This document shows positions 1-8,813 of a stretch of 64,000 nucleotides of DNA, in pieces (position 1 is the first letter of the stretch; each line of letters opens with the position of its first letter). Below the pieces are notes generated by a model that worked only from the letters and a program-made list of their open reading frames with translations, ran no database searches and was not told the origin of the DNA. Both the position numbers and the translations under genes were made by a program. Origin of the DNA: Candidatus Heimdallarchaeota archaeon LC_2 (GTDB lineage: Archaea; Asgardarchaeota; Heimdallarchaeia; Heimdallarchaeales; Kariarchaeaceae); contig MDVR01000013.1 in the NCBI GenBank assembly GCA_001940725.1, forward strand, positions 1 through 64,000. Direction: 5' to 3'.

Positions 1-1
1 T

Positions 2-310
2 GACCAAACACTCCCATCTTTGTATCTTTGGGAATTCCCAATTGCAACTTTTATTATTGAATTCGCTATAATAATAGGTTCTTGGTGGCTTTATTGGAAG
101 GTTCTCAAATCAAAAGAGGAAATTATTTCCTCTACGAGACCATTACTAATGATTGGACTACTTTCTTTTCTGCATTTAATTAATTTCTTACCCTCTTTTA
201 ATGATGTGGAAGGTATGGAAGTGGATGCTATAACTGGTCTTGCAGGGTTTATTGGAATAGTTGTGATAGCCTCAATAATGACATGGATTCATCCTGAGAG
301 AAAAATATAG
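2..310 (+). CDS. Membrane protein, C-terminal fragment
   Basis: The reading frame is open to the left edge, so this is the end of a longer protein. The first in-frame start codon (TTG at 20) is probably internal. About three hydrophobic stretches are visible (around IATFIIEFAIIIG, LLMIGLLSFLHLI and AGFIGIVVIASIM), so it is an integral membrane protein. I do not recognise a family. The loop between the last two segments carries an acidic patch (NDVEGMEVD). It ends 165 bp before the FAU-1-like gene and shows no clear functional link to it. Sure about coding and membrane location, not about role. Confidence 0.55.
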   Translation, partial: DQTLPSLYLWEFPIATFIIEFAIIIGSWWLYWKVLKSKEEIISSTRPLLMIGLLSFLHLINFLPSFNDVEGMEVDAITGLAGFIGIVVIASIMTWIHPERKI

Positions 311-475
311 TTCTAATTTTTAATATTAAATATTAATTCAAACTTAATTGATTAATCATTGTTTCAATTTTATAAATCCATGATTTAATTCATCCTCATA
401 ATTACTAATGAATTTCAGACCAAGTAATATCACTAATAATATAAGATTGGATTCTAATTCTAATTTTGTATAAAC

Positions 476-1909
476 ATGAATAAAATATTGGTACGAGTGG
501 AATCTATCTACGATCTTGGTTTAGCAAAAATACTTCAAGATAACGGAAATTTTGATTTCGTTTCTCCAAGCAAGAATATGCAAGAAATCCTTAAAATTGA
601 AGGTATGGACCAACCACACCAAGTCAATATCTCAGATCTTGATCAGAGAATCGGAATTTTCATTAAAGGTAACGCAGATTCTGTAGCAAAAGTAGAAAAA
701 GCATTTCGAGCAGAATTGCCTGATAGTATTTTATTTACACATCAGGTCCAGCAAGATTCAATTTACCATGCAACTGTAACAAAATACATCTACAGAAAGA
801 AAATCGCAATAATCGATTTAGATGGCAGTAATAATGGAATACTTTTCAATGTTGAATGCAGAGTTGGAGATAGATTAGTTGTACAGGTAAAAGAACTTAC
901 TACGGATATAAACAAACTACCTGTTTGCTCCACAATTATTGCAATTCCAGGAAACTATTGTATTTTAGAACTGGGTGCTTCGTTTGTCAGGGTTTCTAAA
1001 AAAATACAAGGTGAAAACCGTAAACGTTTACATGTAATTGGTAAAGAGTTGCTTCCTGAAGGTTTTGGTATAATTATCCGTACCAGCGCTAAGGATTTTG
1101 TAGAGAAAGAACTTCGTGAAGAAATCAATAAGCTATTGGATTTTTGGAATAAAACACAAGAGGAATCTAATAATTCAGAAAATGCTAATAGAGTAATTAC
1201 AGGAGAAAAAGTATCTGAAATCGTTCTCGGATACTCTTCCAAAGAAAAATTAGATCAAGTCCTTCAAACTAAAATGACAATCGTGAAAGATTATCACTTA
1301 TTCAAATCATATTCAATGGCAAGTGGTTTTGTTTTAGAATTTGCTTCACATTTTTCAGATAAATTGCCTGTTGAAAAGGTTCATTCAACATTATATTCAA
1401 TGATTAAAGAACGTGATTTTAGAATCAATAACCATATTAAAGCAGAATTTCACTATTTTGACGGGACTCAAGAAGAAGTCAACATAGGTAATATAATTGA
1501 AAATAAAGATGAAATAATAACTCAAAGGGTTGTTGAACATAATACCATGGATTTCCCTTCTTTCAAAGTTACTCCAACTGATACCATGAAGGTTTCTTTC
1601 AAAACCGGTAGTTGGTCTATGCATTATCAGTTTTATTCACCCGAAGGAGTAAATCTTGGCCAATGGTTAAGAATTATTGCTCCGTTAGATATAGCATATA
1701 GAGGGCGAGTTCGAGTTTATGATATGGGTATGCATCTGTTCAAAGATGGAGAAGGAAATGTTACCCATCACGTTGATGACCGATCAAGAGAAAATTTGGT
1801 TGGTAGTGGGATAATTACCAAAGAATTAGATGAGAAACTTGCTACAGTACTTGTAAAAGCTAAAGATTCGTTACAAGCATCCTCTGAAAATATCTTAATT
1901 ATATTGTAA
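476..1909 (+). CDS. FAU-1-like RNase E/G-type RNA-binding protein (DUF402 C-terminus)
   Basis: Archaeal FAU-1 proteins bind AU-rich RNA and resemble the RNase E/G fold; they are thought to act in RNA processing. Length (477 aa) fits the family. The N-terminal half has the basic S1-like/RNase E-like region (motifs IYHATVTKYIYRKKIAIIDL and GFGIIIRTSAKD, the latter like the RNase E/G G-x-I-x-R-T-x-A motif). The C-terminal third looks like DUF402 (FKTGSWSMHYQFYSPEGVN, then VRVYDMGMHLFKDGEG). The ATG start at 476 follows a 165-bp intergenic stretch. It is monocistronic here, with the next gene 109 bp downstream. The family assignment is from remembered motifs; substrate and nuclease activity are not visible in the sequence. 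Confidence 0.82.
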   Translation: MNKILVRVESIYDLGLAKILQDNGNFDFVSPSKNMQEILKIEGMDQPHQVNISDLDQRIGIFIKGNADSVAKVEKAFRAELPDSILFTHQVQQDSIYHATVTKYIYRKKIAIIDLDGSNNGILFNVECRVGDRLVVQVKELTTDINKLPVCSTIIAIPGNYCILELGASFVRVSKKIQGENRKRLHVIGKELLPEGFGIIIRTSAKDFVEKELREEINKLLDFWNKTQEESNNSENANRVITGEKVSEIVLGYSSKEKLDQVLQTKMTIVKDYHLFKSYSMASGFVLEFASHFSDKLPVEKVHSTLYSMIKERDFRINNHIKAEFHYFDGTQEEVNIGNIIENKDEIITQRVVEHNTMDFPSFKVTPTDTMKVSFKTGSWSMHYQFYSPEGVNLGQWLRIIAPLDIAYRGRVRVYDMGMHLFKDGEGNVTHHVDDRSRENLVGSGIITKELDEKLATVLVKAKDSLQASSENILIIL

Positions 1910-2018
1910 ATTAATTTAATAAGTAAAATATTCTTTCTTAAATTGAGAATAGTGAAATAGAAGAATGACTTAAGCCCTAAAATTAAAAAGAAAGAATTTA
2001 ATAGAATATTAGATTAAA

Positions 2019-2384
2019 TTGTCAGAGGAACAAGATAAAGAGTTTCCAAATACACGACGATACTCACATGAAATAATAATTGATGAGAAGGTCATTACCC
2101 TCCAATTATTTGTTGTTGAATATCAAAATGCACTCCAAGTGGCAGTGTATGACCAGCAACCAACACTTGGATCCATGTCTTTTGGATATTTTGTTGGGGA
2201 TGTAACTCAACATCTAGAAATATTTACTGGCAATCATAATCAATTTTCCAATGTTCTAGCATCCGTTCTTGCAAATAAAACTAAAAAGCTAGTCTACGCC
2301 TCTGTGAACTTAAAAAATGAAATAGGTGTCGATATTAGTACCATGAAAAAATTGTTAGATAAATATTTAGAAGATACTAGTTAA
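2019..2384 (+). CDS. Small protein resembling proteasome assembly chaperone PAC3
   Basis: A 121-aa protein with a TTG start at 2019; the in-frame stop just upstream (2010-2012) leaves no earlier choice. I see a beta-rich N-terminal half and a C-terminal pattern TGNHNQFSNVLASVLANKTK followed by a hydrophobic strand (LVYASVNLK) and a helix (STMKKLLDKYL). That order resembles eukaryotic PSMG3/PAC3 (LG-x-D-E-P-x-x-x-x-x-A-x-x-L, strand, helix), which helps assemble the proteasome alpha ring. This is a pattern-level inference, not an established assignment. It ends exactly where the convergent UbiX-like gene ends, so the two share a convergent boundary with no spacer. It could instead be an unrelated small alpha/beta protein. 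Confidence 0.55.
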   Translation: MSEEQDKEFPNTRRYSHEIIIDEKVITLQLFVVEYQNALQVAVYDQQPTLGSMSFGYFVGDVTQHLEIFTGNHNQFSNVLASVLANKTKKLVYASVNLKNEIGVDISTMKKLLDKYLEDTS

Positions 2385-2960
2385 TCAGCTTGCTTTTTCG
2401 GGATCCCAAGGTTTGAAAAGTTCATGTGGGATCTTTAAAACATTTAATATTTTCCCAACCACGAAATCAATGAGATCTTCAACTGATTTTGGTTTATAGT
2501 AAAATCCGGGAGATGCAGGTAATATGGTAGCTCCAGCAGCTTTAACCGTTAACAAATTCTGAAGATGAATTTGACTTAGTGGTGTTTCTCGAGGCACTAA
2601 TATCAATGGTCGTCCCTCCTTGAGCATACATTCAGCAGCTCTGTGAATTAAATTCTGGGAAAAACCATTTGCAATTGCACCAAGAGTTTTTGTTGAGCAA
2701 GGTACAATAATCATTCCTTCACTAGGATGAGTACCTGAAGCAATTTTTGCTCCAATATCATTTATTTCATAAATTTGTGTTGCTCTATTGATAATAGGTT
2801 CGGGATCAAAATCCAATTCAAATCCCATAACTTTGTGTGCACCTTTAGATATGACTAGATCTACTTCCTTCCCTAGCTCTGTAAGAACTGTGAGAAGTTT
2901 CAAACCATATTGGACTCCTGACGCACCACTAATTGCAATTATTACTCTTTGGGACAACAA
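2385..2960 (-). CDS. ubiX: UbiX/Pad1-type flavin prenyltransferase
   Basis: Flavin prenyltransferases make prenylated FMN, the cofactor of UbiD-type decarboxylases. The 191-aa protein has the flavoprotein start RVIIAISGASGVQYGLKLL (residues 5-23), the GTHPSEGMIIVPCSTKTLG segment that corresponds to the FMN-binding and Ser/Cys region, the AAECMLKEGRPLILVPRETP block, and the LPASPGFYYKPKSVEDLIDF C-terminal signature. Length is typical. The start is TTG (2960-2958). No ubiD is visible in the window, so the partner decarboxylase must lie elsewhere. It is convergent with the PAC3-like gene and divergent from the Nob1 gene. Confidence 0.9.
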   Translation of the reverse strand: MLSQRVIIAISGASGVQYGLKLLTVLTELGKEVDLVISKGAHKVMGFELDFDPEPIINRATQIYEINDIGAKIASGTHPSEGMIIVPCSTKTLGAIANGFSQNLIHRAAECMLKEGRPLILVPRETPLSQIHLQNLLTVKAAGATILPASPGFYYKPKSVEDLIDFVVGKILNVLKIPHELFKPWDPEKAS

Positions 2961-3061
2961 TTATGATTAAAAATAGATGAATTATATTGATTGGGATAAT
3001 AGCAATTATTTGAGTTTACTTATCATTGATTTTATCTAAAAGTAATTCAAAATTAAATTAG

Positions 3062-3556
3062 ATGAAGATAATTATTGATTCTGGAATTCTGATGAATCTT
3101 AATTACCTACCTGAAATTGTTGGAGAGATTTACACTAGTAATTCTGCAGTATCAGAATTAAAAAGCCAAATTTCAAAAAATATATTTAATATGTTTAAAT
3201 CACAAAATAAATTGACGATTGTTGATCCTGAGGGAAAGGAACGTAAGATTGTAATTAATACAATTAATAAAATTGGCCAATTATCTCTCTCAGATCCAGA
3301 TATTGATATTTTGGCCATTGCTCTTAAACTAAATGAAATTGAGAACGTTTTGATTTATTCTGATGATTATGGATTAAGAAATGTAGCACATCAATTAAAG
3401 CTTCAATCGACAGGTGTCAAAACAACCGGGGGGGATACCTTACGCAAATTTAAATATATTTGTAAAGCCTGCTCGGCCTCATACAATCAAAAAATAGATG
3501 AATGCAATGTTTGTGGGCATACAAATTTTTTAAGACGAAGAAGAAGAAATAAATAA
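3062..3556 (+). CDS. nob1: Nob1-like rRNA maturation endonuclease (PIN domain plus zinc ribbon)
   Basis: Archaeal and eukaryotic Nob1 cuts the 3' end of precursor small-subunit rRNA. The 164-aa protein begins with a PIN domain (KIIIDSGILMN with the first catalytic Asp; acidic stretch SDPDIDILAIALKL; YSDDYGLRNVA with the distal acidic residues). It ends with a zinc ribbon, CKACSASYNQKIDECNVCG, and a very basic tail (RRRRRNK) suited to rRNA binding. Domain order and size match archaeal Nob1. The ATG start at 3062 is clear. The next gene, 110 bp downstream, encodes ribosomal protein eL30, in keeping with a ribosome-assembly role. Confidence 0.9.
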   Translation: MKIIIDSGILMNLNYLPEIVGEIYTSNSAVSELKSQISKNIFNMFKSQNKLTIVDPEGKERKIVINTINKIGQLSLSDPDIDILAIALKLNEIENVLIYSDDYGLRNVAHQLKLQSTGVKTTGGDTLRKFKYICKACSASYNQKIDECNVCGHTNFLRRRRRNK

Positions 3557-3624
3557 AATAAAATCTTTGTATATGATTTGTTAGAAAAAATTTAGTGGGT
3601 TGGTATTGATCTGTTTTAAAAAAT

Positions 3625-3637
3625 AATATTTATATCA
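3625..3637 (+). promoter_or_regulatory. Probable TATA box for eL30
   Basis: The stretch around TATTTATATC lies about 45-55 bp before the ATG at 3680, in an A/T-rich spacer after the Nob1 gene. It resembles an archaeal TATA element and suggests that eL30 has its own promoter. No purine-rich BRE is certain. Confidence 0.4.
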
Positions 3638-3679
3638 AATTTTTTTATCTACCAATTATAGAGAACAAGAGTGAATATT

Positions 3680-3979
3680 ATGGTAGATCTAGATAGAAGT
3701 ATTAATGTTGCCCGTAAGTCAGGAAAAACATCCATTGGTGCAAAGAGTGCCATCAAAGCCGCTAAACTGGGCAAGGCAAAAGCCATAATTGTTGCGGCAA
3801 ATGCTCCAGCAGATCAAATGGAAGATGTGTTATATTACGCAAAACTTTCTGGAGTCCCAATTATTGATTTTCCAAGAACATCACAAGATCTTGGTATTAT
3901 CTGTGGTAGACCACATTTAACTTCTTTTGTTACTGTTTTCAGTGCAGGGGATTCTGATATTTTAGAAGCTATAAATTAA
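3680..3979 (+). CDS. rpl30e: Ribosomal protein eL30
   Basis: Large-subunit protein of the L7Ae/L30e fold. The protein reads MVDLDRSINVARKSGKTSIG, then AKAIIVAANAPADQMEDVL, GVPIIDFPRTSQDLGIICG and a short C-terminus, matching archaeal eL30 over its full length (about 100 aa). I take the ATG at 3680; an in-frame GTG at 3671 would add three residues. In many archaea eL30 sits in the RNA polymerase/uS12/uS7 cluster, whereas here it stands alone between nob1 and an aminotransferase, with its own probable promoter. Confidence 0.95.
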   Translation: MVDLDRSINVARKSGKTSIGAKSAIKAAKLGKAKAIIVAANAPADQMEDVLYYAKLSGVPIIDFPRTSQDLGIICGRPHLTSFVTVFSAGDSDILEAIN

Positions 3980-4017
3980 TCGAAAATAGAAAATAATAAT
4001 TTGTATACTAATTTGTT

Positions 4018-5235
4018 CTATTTGTTCTCTTTTAGGAAATCTGCTAATCTGCTTAGGCCGTCCTCCAAAATATCTGGTTGCGGAAGATAAACCATTCGAA
4101 AATGTGAATTACCATATTCCTCTCCAAAACCCGAACCATGAACAAACAAGATTTTCTTCGATTCTAATAATTTCAATACAAATTCTTTATCGGTTTGGAA
4201 TTTGGTTTGGTCTAGGTGGATTTTGGGAAAAATGTAAAAAGCCGCTTTTGGTGGTATAACTGAAATTGCAGACATCTCATCAAATCGCTTTAAAACCAAA
4301 TCCCTTCTATCTTTTATTTTTTTTAACATTGGCTTAAGATGGGGAGGATTCAATTCTAATGCTTCTGTTGCAGCCAATGATATGGCTGTATTGGGAGATA
4401 ATCGTACTCTGCAAAGTTTTCTAATACCTTCATAAGGATCGGACATTTTATTCTCAGTATCGATACTGTACATATACGCAGCTCGCCATCCCGGGGCAAG
4501 ATAATTTTTTGAAAATCCATTTAAAATGATAGAGGGCACATCTTTAGTTAGGTTGGAGACTGAGTGAAAACTAACGTTATCATCTAAAATTTGCTTATCA
4601 TAAATTTCATCTGAAACTAAGGTAAGATCATGTTCTCCAATCACATCAATTAATCCCTTCAGAGTTTTCTCTGAATACACTGCCCCTGTCGGATTATTTG
4701 GATTTATTAATATTATTAGCTTTGTTTTATCTGTAATTTTATTCCGAATATCATCAAGGTCCGGAATCCAACCTTCTTCCTCTATACAGCGATATGCAAC
4801 AGTTTCAACTTGAGTGATCGCACCTGCGCTTTCATAAGCTGGATACGTTGGACCCGGTACTAAAACTCTATCACCTGGATTACAATATGATAAAAATAAA
4901 TATAATATACCCTCACTAACACCTTGAGTAAATATTACATCTTCAGGCGATACAGAAATATTGTACTTTGAATTTTCATAATTTGCAATATTTTGACGAA
5001 CACGAATTTCACCTACTGAATCAGAATAATGACCACTATTAACATATTTTTTTAAATTTTGTTGCATAGTTTCTGGCACATCAAAATCAAATTTATTGGG
5101 ATCCCCTATATTAAAATATAGAATATCATGTCCTTGGCTTTTCAATTTATTAGCAGCTTGTTGCACGTCTCTAATTGCATAGGTCATACTATCGATTCGA
5201 TTGCTGATTTCCATATTGAATTTTTTATCTGACAA
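4018..5235 (-). CDS. PLP-dependent aminotransferase, class I (alanine/aspartate type)
   Basis: A 405-aa fold-type I aminotransferase. Signatures in order: YFNIGDPNKFDF near the N-terminus, TQGVSEGILYLFLSYCNPGD and VPGPTYPAYES (cofactor phosphate and ring region), INPNNPTGAVYS, VSDEIYDKQI (Asp that pairs with the pyridine nitrogen), and NGFSKNYLAPGWRAAYMYS with the PLP lysine and downstream arginine; SGFGEEYGNSHFRMVYL supplies the substrate-carboxylate Arg. The overall look is that of the archaeal AlaT-like group. Substrate cannot be fixed from sequence. It is convergent with eL30 and has 312 bp of upstream spacer shared with the divergent reductase gene. Confidence 0.88.
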   Translation of the reverse strand: MSDKKFNMEISNRIDSMTYAIRDVQQAANKLKSQGHDILYFNIGDPNKFDFDVPETMQQNLKKYVNSGHYSDSVGEIRVRQNIANYENSKYNISVSPEDVIFTQGVSEGILYLFLSYCNPGDRVLVPGPTYPAYESAGAITQVETVAYRCIEEEGWIPDLDDIRNKITDKTKLIILINPNNPTGAVYSEKTLKGLIDVIGEHDLTLVSDEIYDKQILDDNVSFHSVSNLTKDVPSIILNGFSKNYLAPGWRAAYMYSIDTENKMSDPYEGIRKLCRVRLSPNTAISLAATEALELNPPHLKPMLKKIKDRRDLVLKRFDEMSAISVIPPKAAFYIFPKIHLDQTKFQTDKEFVLKLLESKKILFVHGSGFGEEYGNSHFRMVYLPQPDILEDGLSRLADFLKENK

Positions 5236-5547
5236 TTTTTAAAAAAGTAGGTTTAGCTTAATCATCTTTGGTAACTCAAATCTAATAATTATTGAGTTAA
5301 AGTTAATTATTCATAATGGACTTGATTTTCTTTCTTAAATTTGATAATGGATTATAAAACAAATTTGTGATACTTTTTGTGAAAAAATCCCCTCTTCGCT
5401 GATACAAAACTGTTAATATTTATAATTGATTTTACTCCGTTGACATGTGGAAGACAACAAAATTTGCTTTGCTTTTGATGTGTAAAAACAATTTTTGTTG
5501 TTTAAATGGTGAGATTTTTTAATCTTGCTGAAATTGGAGAATAAGAG
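5236..5547. other. Divergent intergenic region
   Basis: 312 bp between the aminotransferase (leftward) and the reductase (rightward). It is A/T-rich with candidate promoter elements on both strands, for example TTAATATTTATAATTG near 5413-5428. A short imperfect inverted repeat joins ACAACAAAATTTG (from about 5453) with CAATTTTTGTTGT (about 5490-5502). No open frame or RNA gene is recognised. Confidence 0.35.
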
Positions 5548-6312
5548 ATGACCGTCAATCCGGCACTTGAAGCGCGCAAACGAAGACCTAAATCAGTACC
5601 ATGGGAGGCTGAGTTAATTGAGGTTATTGATGAGAGCCCTGATGTGAAAACATTTAGGTTTGAAAAAACAAAAGATTGGACCTTTACTGCAGGTCAATAT
5701 CTTATGGTAAAATTTCCAGAAATTTTCGGAAAGAAAAACAGAGCCTATTCTATCGCTTCATCTCCAAATTCTGAATATATAGATTTAACGATTAAATTGT
5801 ATGGATTATTTACACACCATATGTTTACATTGAAACAGGGTAGTAGTTGGTCTGTTCGTGGCCCATATGGTCATTTCATGCTCGATACTGAATCCACTGA
5901 TGACATTGTGTTGTTAGGTGCCGGAGTAGGAGTAACTCCCCTCATGTCCATGGCAAGATACCTATCAGAATTAAAATCAGACAGAAGAATGTTATTGATT
6001 TATAGTAATAAAAAACCAAAAGACATCATATACCATAATGAATTACAGCTTCTTGAGAGAATGAATCCCAATCTGAAAATAGTTTATACCCTAACAAGAT
6101 TACAAGAAAAACTAAAGCATTCTTGGCCTGGGTTAACTGGAAGAATATCTTCAGATATGATTAAAGAAGAGATACAGATTTGGCAAGAAGAGACTGGTAA
6201 AGAACTTGTATCTTATTCATGCGGACCGGTCCCTATGCTGAACACAGTAGAAAAATGTCTAATGGAACTCGGATGGCCAAAAGAAAAAATACATTACGAG
6301 AAGTTCTGGTAG
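5548..6312 (+). CDS. Ferredoxin-NADP reductase-like FAD/NAD(P)-binding oxidoreductase
   Basis: A 254-aa FNR-superfamily flavoprotein. It has the FAD-binding motif NRAYSIASSP (R-x-Y-S), the pyrophosphate region SVRGPYGHFML, the NAD(P)-binding motif GAGVGVTPLMSMARYL and the C-terminal SCGPVPMLNTVEKCL with the conserved Cys-Gly-Pro. There is no attached [2Fe-2S] domain, so its electron partner must be a separate protein. The C-terminus ends in aromatic Trp, as in many bacterial-type FNRs. A good ribosome-binding site (GGAG) precedes the ATG at 5548. No redox partner gene is adjacent. Confidence 0.87.
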   Translation: MTVNPALEARKRRPKSVPWEAELIEVIDESPDVKTFRFEKTKDWTFTAGQYLMVKFPEIFGKKNRAYSIASSPNSEYIDLTIKLYGLFTHHMFTLKQGSSWSVRGPYGHFMLDTESTDDIVLLGAGVGVTPLMSMARYLSELKSDRRMLLIYSNKKPKDIIYHNELQLLERMNPNLKIVYTLTRLQEKLKHSWPGLTGRISSDMIKEEIQIWQEETGKELVSYSCGPVPMLNTVEKCLMELGWPKEKIHYEKFW

Positions 6313-6362
6313 TATTTAGATTATCGTTTTATCAAATCTTATTTTTCATATCTTATATTTTA

Positions 6363-7067
6363 TTACGAGATTAACAAAGCAAAGATTGTACAAAACAGAG
6401 GTATTGTAATATTATCTAGTCCTTTAGATGATATAATCTCTACGACAGTTGTAATCATTGAAATTGATAGTATAAGTCCTAGTAAAAATAAATAGCTAAA
6501 ATCAAATAGATCAATCAACTTATAACTCGTTAATACAAGACCTAGTATGATAAAAGTTGACAAGTAAGCAAAAATACTACCTTCAATCGATTTATCATTA
6601 AAATATTTCCACGGATGCTTTCCGTATTTTGATCCAAAGTAAGCTGCTGCTGCATCGCCAATGACTAGAGGTAAAAATCCCACTTGTAAAATCCAGGGAG
6701 TGTCAAAATAAAACAAGAGAAGAGAAGTCAATGAAATTGCATAATAAGTTGTTCCGAAGCTATGTCCTTCACGAGTTGAATCAATTTGTAACCTCTTTAT
6801 GGGGGATGCCGGGGAAGTGATAAAATTAATTAAAATAAATATAATCGCAATAAATACTGGAACTAGTTTTTTGGAGAACATCAATGGCATTCCAATGACA
6901 ATCAATCCGACGGTCACATGAATAAATTTCCTTGTAGTAGGACCAGACATCCTTCCAGTTTTTTTAAAATTAGAAGCGATTTTTAGAAGTATGAAAATAT
7001 AAGCAAAAGAAAAGGGAAGTAAAATCAGGTCAATTAAAAATCGGTCCATTATTAGTTGATCTATCAA
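6363..7067 (-). CDS. Dolichol/phytol kinase-like integral membrane CTP-dependent kinase
   Basis: A 234-aa polytopic membrane protein. The motif RKFIHVTVGLIVIG near residue 46, GDAAAAYFGSKYGKHPW and FNDKSIEGSIFAYLSTF are the marks of the SEC59/VTE5-like kinase family (phosphatidate cytidylyltransferase superfamily), which phosphorylates polyprenols, phytol or diacylglycerol with CTP. In archaea the natural substrate is likely dolichol or an archaeal lipid, which is inference. About seven hydrophobic helices are visible. The translated start may be the second Met (MDRFLID). It is convergent with the reductase gene, 50 bp away. Confidence 0.82.
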   Translation of the reverse strand: MIDQLIMDRFLIDLILLPFSFAYIFILLKIASNFKKTGRMSGPTTRKFIHVTVGLIVIGMPLMFSKKLVPVFIAIIFILINFITSPASPIKRLQIDSTREGHSFGTTYYAISLTSLLLFYFDTPWILQVGFLPLVIGDAAAAYFGSKYGKHPWKYFNDKSIEGSIFAYLSTFIILGLVLTSYKLIDLFDFSYLFLLGLILSISMITTVVEIISSKGLDNITIPLFCTIFALLIS

Positions 7068-7191
7068 TAATTCATAATTAATTCTTTTCTAAATTCAGTT
7101 TATTTCTGTTATAAAAATATCTAATAACTAGTATCTCCATATTTTTCAATCTTCACTATCTAAAATAATACATTCTTAATTAAGTATAATT

Positions 7192-8538
7192 TTACTTCAC
7201 AATTTTTCTTGTGATAACACTCTCAATCCTATTTCCGCTTAATTCTGTTATTTTAAATTCTAACTGATCATCTCTAATTGTGGTTTCCACAGAAGGTAAT
7301 TCACCTTTACAAAGTTCAATTATGTATCCAGCTAGGGTATTAGCAGAATCAGGTTGAATTTCTATTCCATATAATTGGCTCAGAGTAGAATTGAATACTT
7401 CGATAGTTATGAGACCATCTGAATGAATGGAATCATCAATTATTTCAATCTCAAATCTTGAGTCAGAGTCAAATTCATCTTCAATCGGTCCCACTATATA
7501 TTCCAAAATATCCTCTATTGTAACGATACCATCAATTGAGCCATATTCATTCACCACAATAGCAACTTGAGTTTTTAATAATTGCATTTCCTTAAGTAAG
7601 TCATCTAGCGGCTTATTTTCTGGTATTATTATTACAGATCTAAGAATGGTATTAATGTCAAATGTGGAGAGATCATTTTCTAAATTATATCCAATTAGAT
7701 CTTTTATGTGAACGAACCCCTTGATGTCGTCCAATGTTTCACCATATATTGGAATTCTACTAAAACCATAATTATTGGATAGTTCAAGGATCTCGATTGG
7801 TGTTGTATCAATAGGTAATGCCTTGACGTCGATTCTTGGAGTTAGAATAGATTTTGCACTTCTATCAGTAAAATTCAGAATATTGAAAATCAATCTCGAT
7901 TCGTAGGATTCAAGTTCGCCTTGTTCTATTGAATCAGCAATAATAGCTTTCAATTCATTCTCGGTGTATACTTGATGATGGGTCTCATCAGCCACAGGAA
8001 TATTTATTAGACGCAAAATAGAATTTGAGCTCCACACAAAAAATTTCAAAAGAGGATCTGTTAATACCATGAACCAATGCAAAGGTTCTGCAAGAATTAT
8101 TGCCGTCTTTTCTGCAAACTGTATTGAAATTGATTTTGGTGCCAATTCACCTATGGTTACATGAAGAAAAGTGATAATTAAATACCCGGTAATAAATGCG
8201 GAACTATCAATTATTGGATGTTCAGTGTTGATATCAAGCGTAGTTAGTCGACCAAATGTCTCAATAATTATAAGTAGTAATGCTTTAAAGAATTCTTCAC
8301 CTACAATTCCCAATGCGATTGAAGCTAATGTTATTCCTAACTGAGTTGATGAGAGTGATTTATCTAAATCATCAATTATTGATTTAACACGAACTGCACG
8401 TTTAGATCCTGCAGCAATTAGAGCATTAACTTGAGTTGGTCTCACTTTGACAAAAGCAAATTCAGATGCAACAAAAAATGCATTCAATAAGACAAGGAAT
8501 ATGATGAATAAGAATTGGTAGATAGAAATTTCAGACAT
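7192..8538 (-). CDS. CNNM/CorC-family transporter-like protein (DUF21-CBS-CorC/HlyC)
   Basis: A 448-aa protein with the order typical of the CNNM/CorC hemolysin-like family, linked to Mg2+ or other divalent cation transport. Residues 1-180 form the DUF21 membrane domain (FFVASEFAFVKVRPTQVNAL, STQLGITLASIALGIVGEEF). A pair of CBS domains follows (ILTPRIDVKALPID; GFSRIPIYGETLDDIKGFVH; VAIVVNEYGSIDGIVTIEDI). The C-terminal CorC/HlyC domain is from about 345 to the end (FEIEIIDDSIHSDGLITIEV). Length is normal and the start is ATG. It stands alone with spacers on both sides. Confidence 0.9.
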   Translation of the reverse strand: MSEISIYQFLFIIFLVLLNAFFVASEFAFVKVRPTQVNALIAAGSKRAVRVKSIIDDLDKSLSSTQLGITLASIALGIVGEEFFKALLLIIIETFGRLTTLDINTEHPIIDSSAFITGYLIITFLHVTIGELAPKSISIQFAEKTAIILAEPLHWFMVLTDPLLKFFVWSSNSILRLINIPVADETHHQVYTENELKAIIADSIEQGELESYESRLIFNILNFTDRSAKSILTPRIDVKALPIDTTPIEILELSNNYGFSRIPIYGETLDDIKGFVHIKDLIGYNLENDLSTFDINTILRSVIIIPENKPLDDLLKEMQLLKTQVAIVVNEYGSIDGIVTIEDILEYIVGPIEDEFDSDSRFEIEIIDDSIHSDGLITIEVFNSTLSQLYGIEIQPDSANTLAGYIIELCKGELPSVETTIRDDQLEFKITELSGNRIESVITRKIVK

Positions 8539-8787
8539 TTTTTCTGAGGTTCATTCCTTTAAATTAATATTGGGTAATATTACTTTACCAATTTGATTTC
8601 ATAAATTTAACTAAAAGAATCATAATTTAGGATGACAAATTAAGGAATATTAAGAAATATTAGCATTCATAATCGTAACTAATTGTTTATGTTATGATTT
8701 GAATTTCTACAGATCGAATATTCAAAAGATGTTTTCTTGTATATGCAATTATAATAAAATTCATCGACCTATATTCAACTTTTAAAA

Positions 8788-8810
8788 GCGATTAGAACGT
8801 TGAGAATCGC
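8788..8810 (+). promoter_or_regulatory. Perfect 6-bp inverted repeat just upstream of a start codon
   Basis: GCGATT (8788-8793) and AATCGC (8805-8810) are perfect inverted copies separated by 11 bp, and the ATG of the next gene is at 8814. The pair could be an operator or a translational hairpin masking the start. An A/T-rich TTTAAAAG element lies directly upstream. The function is inference. Confidence 0.3.
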
Positions 8811-8813
8811 GAT

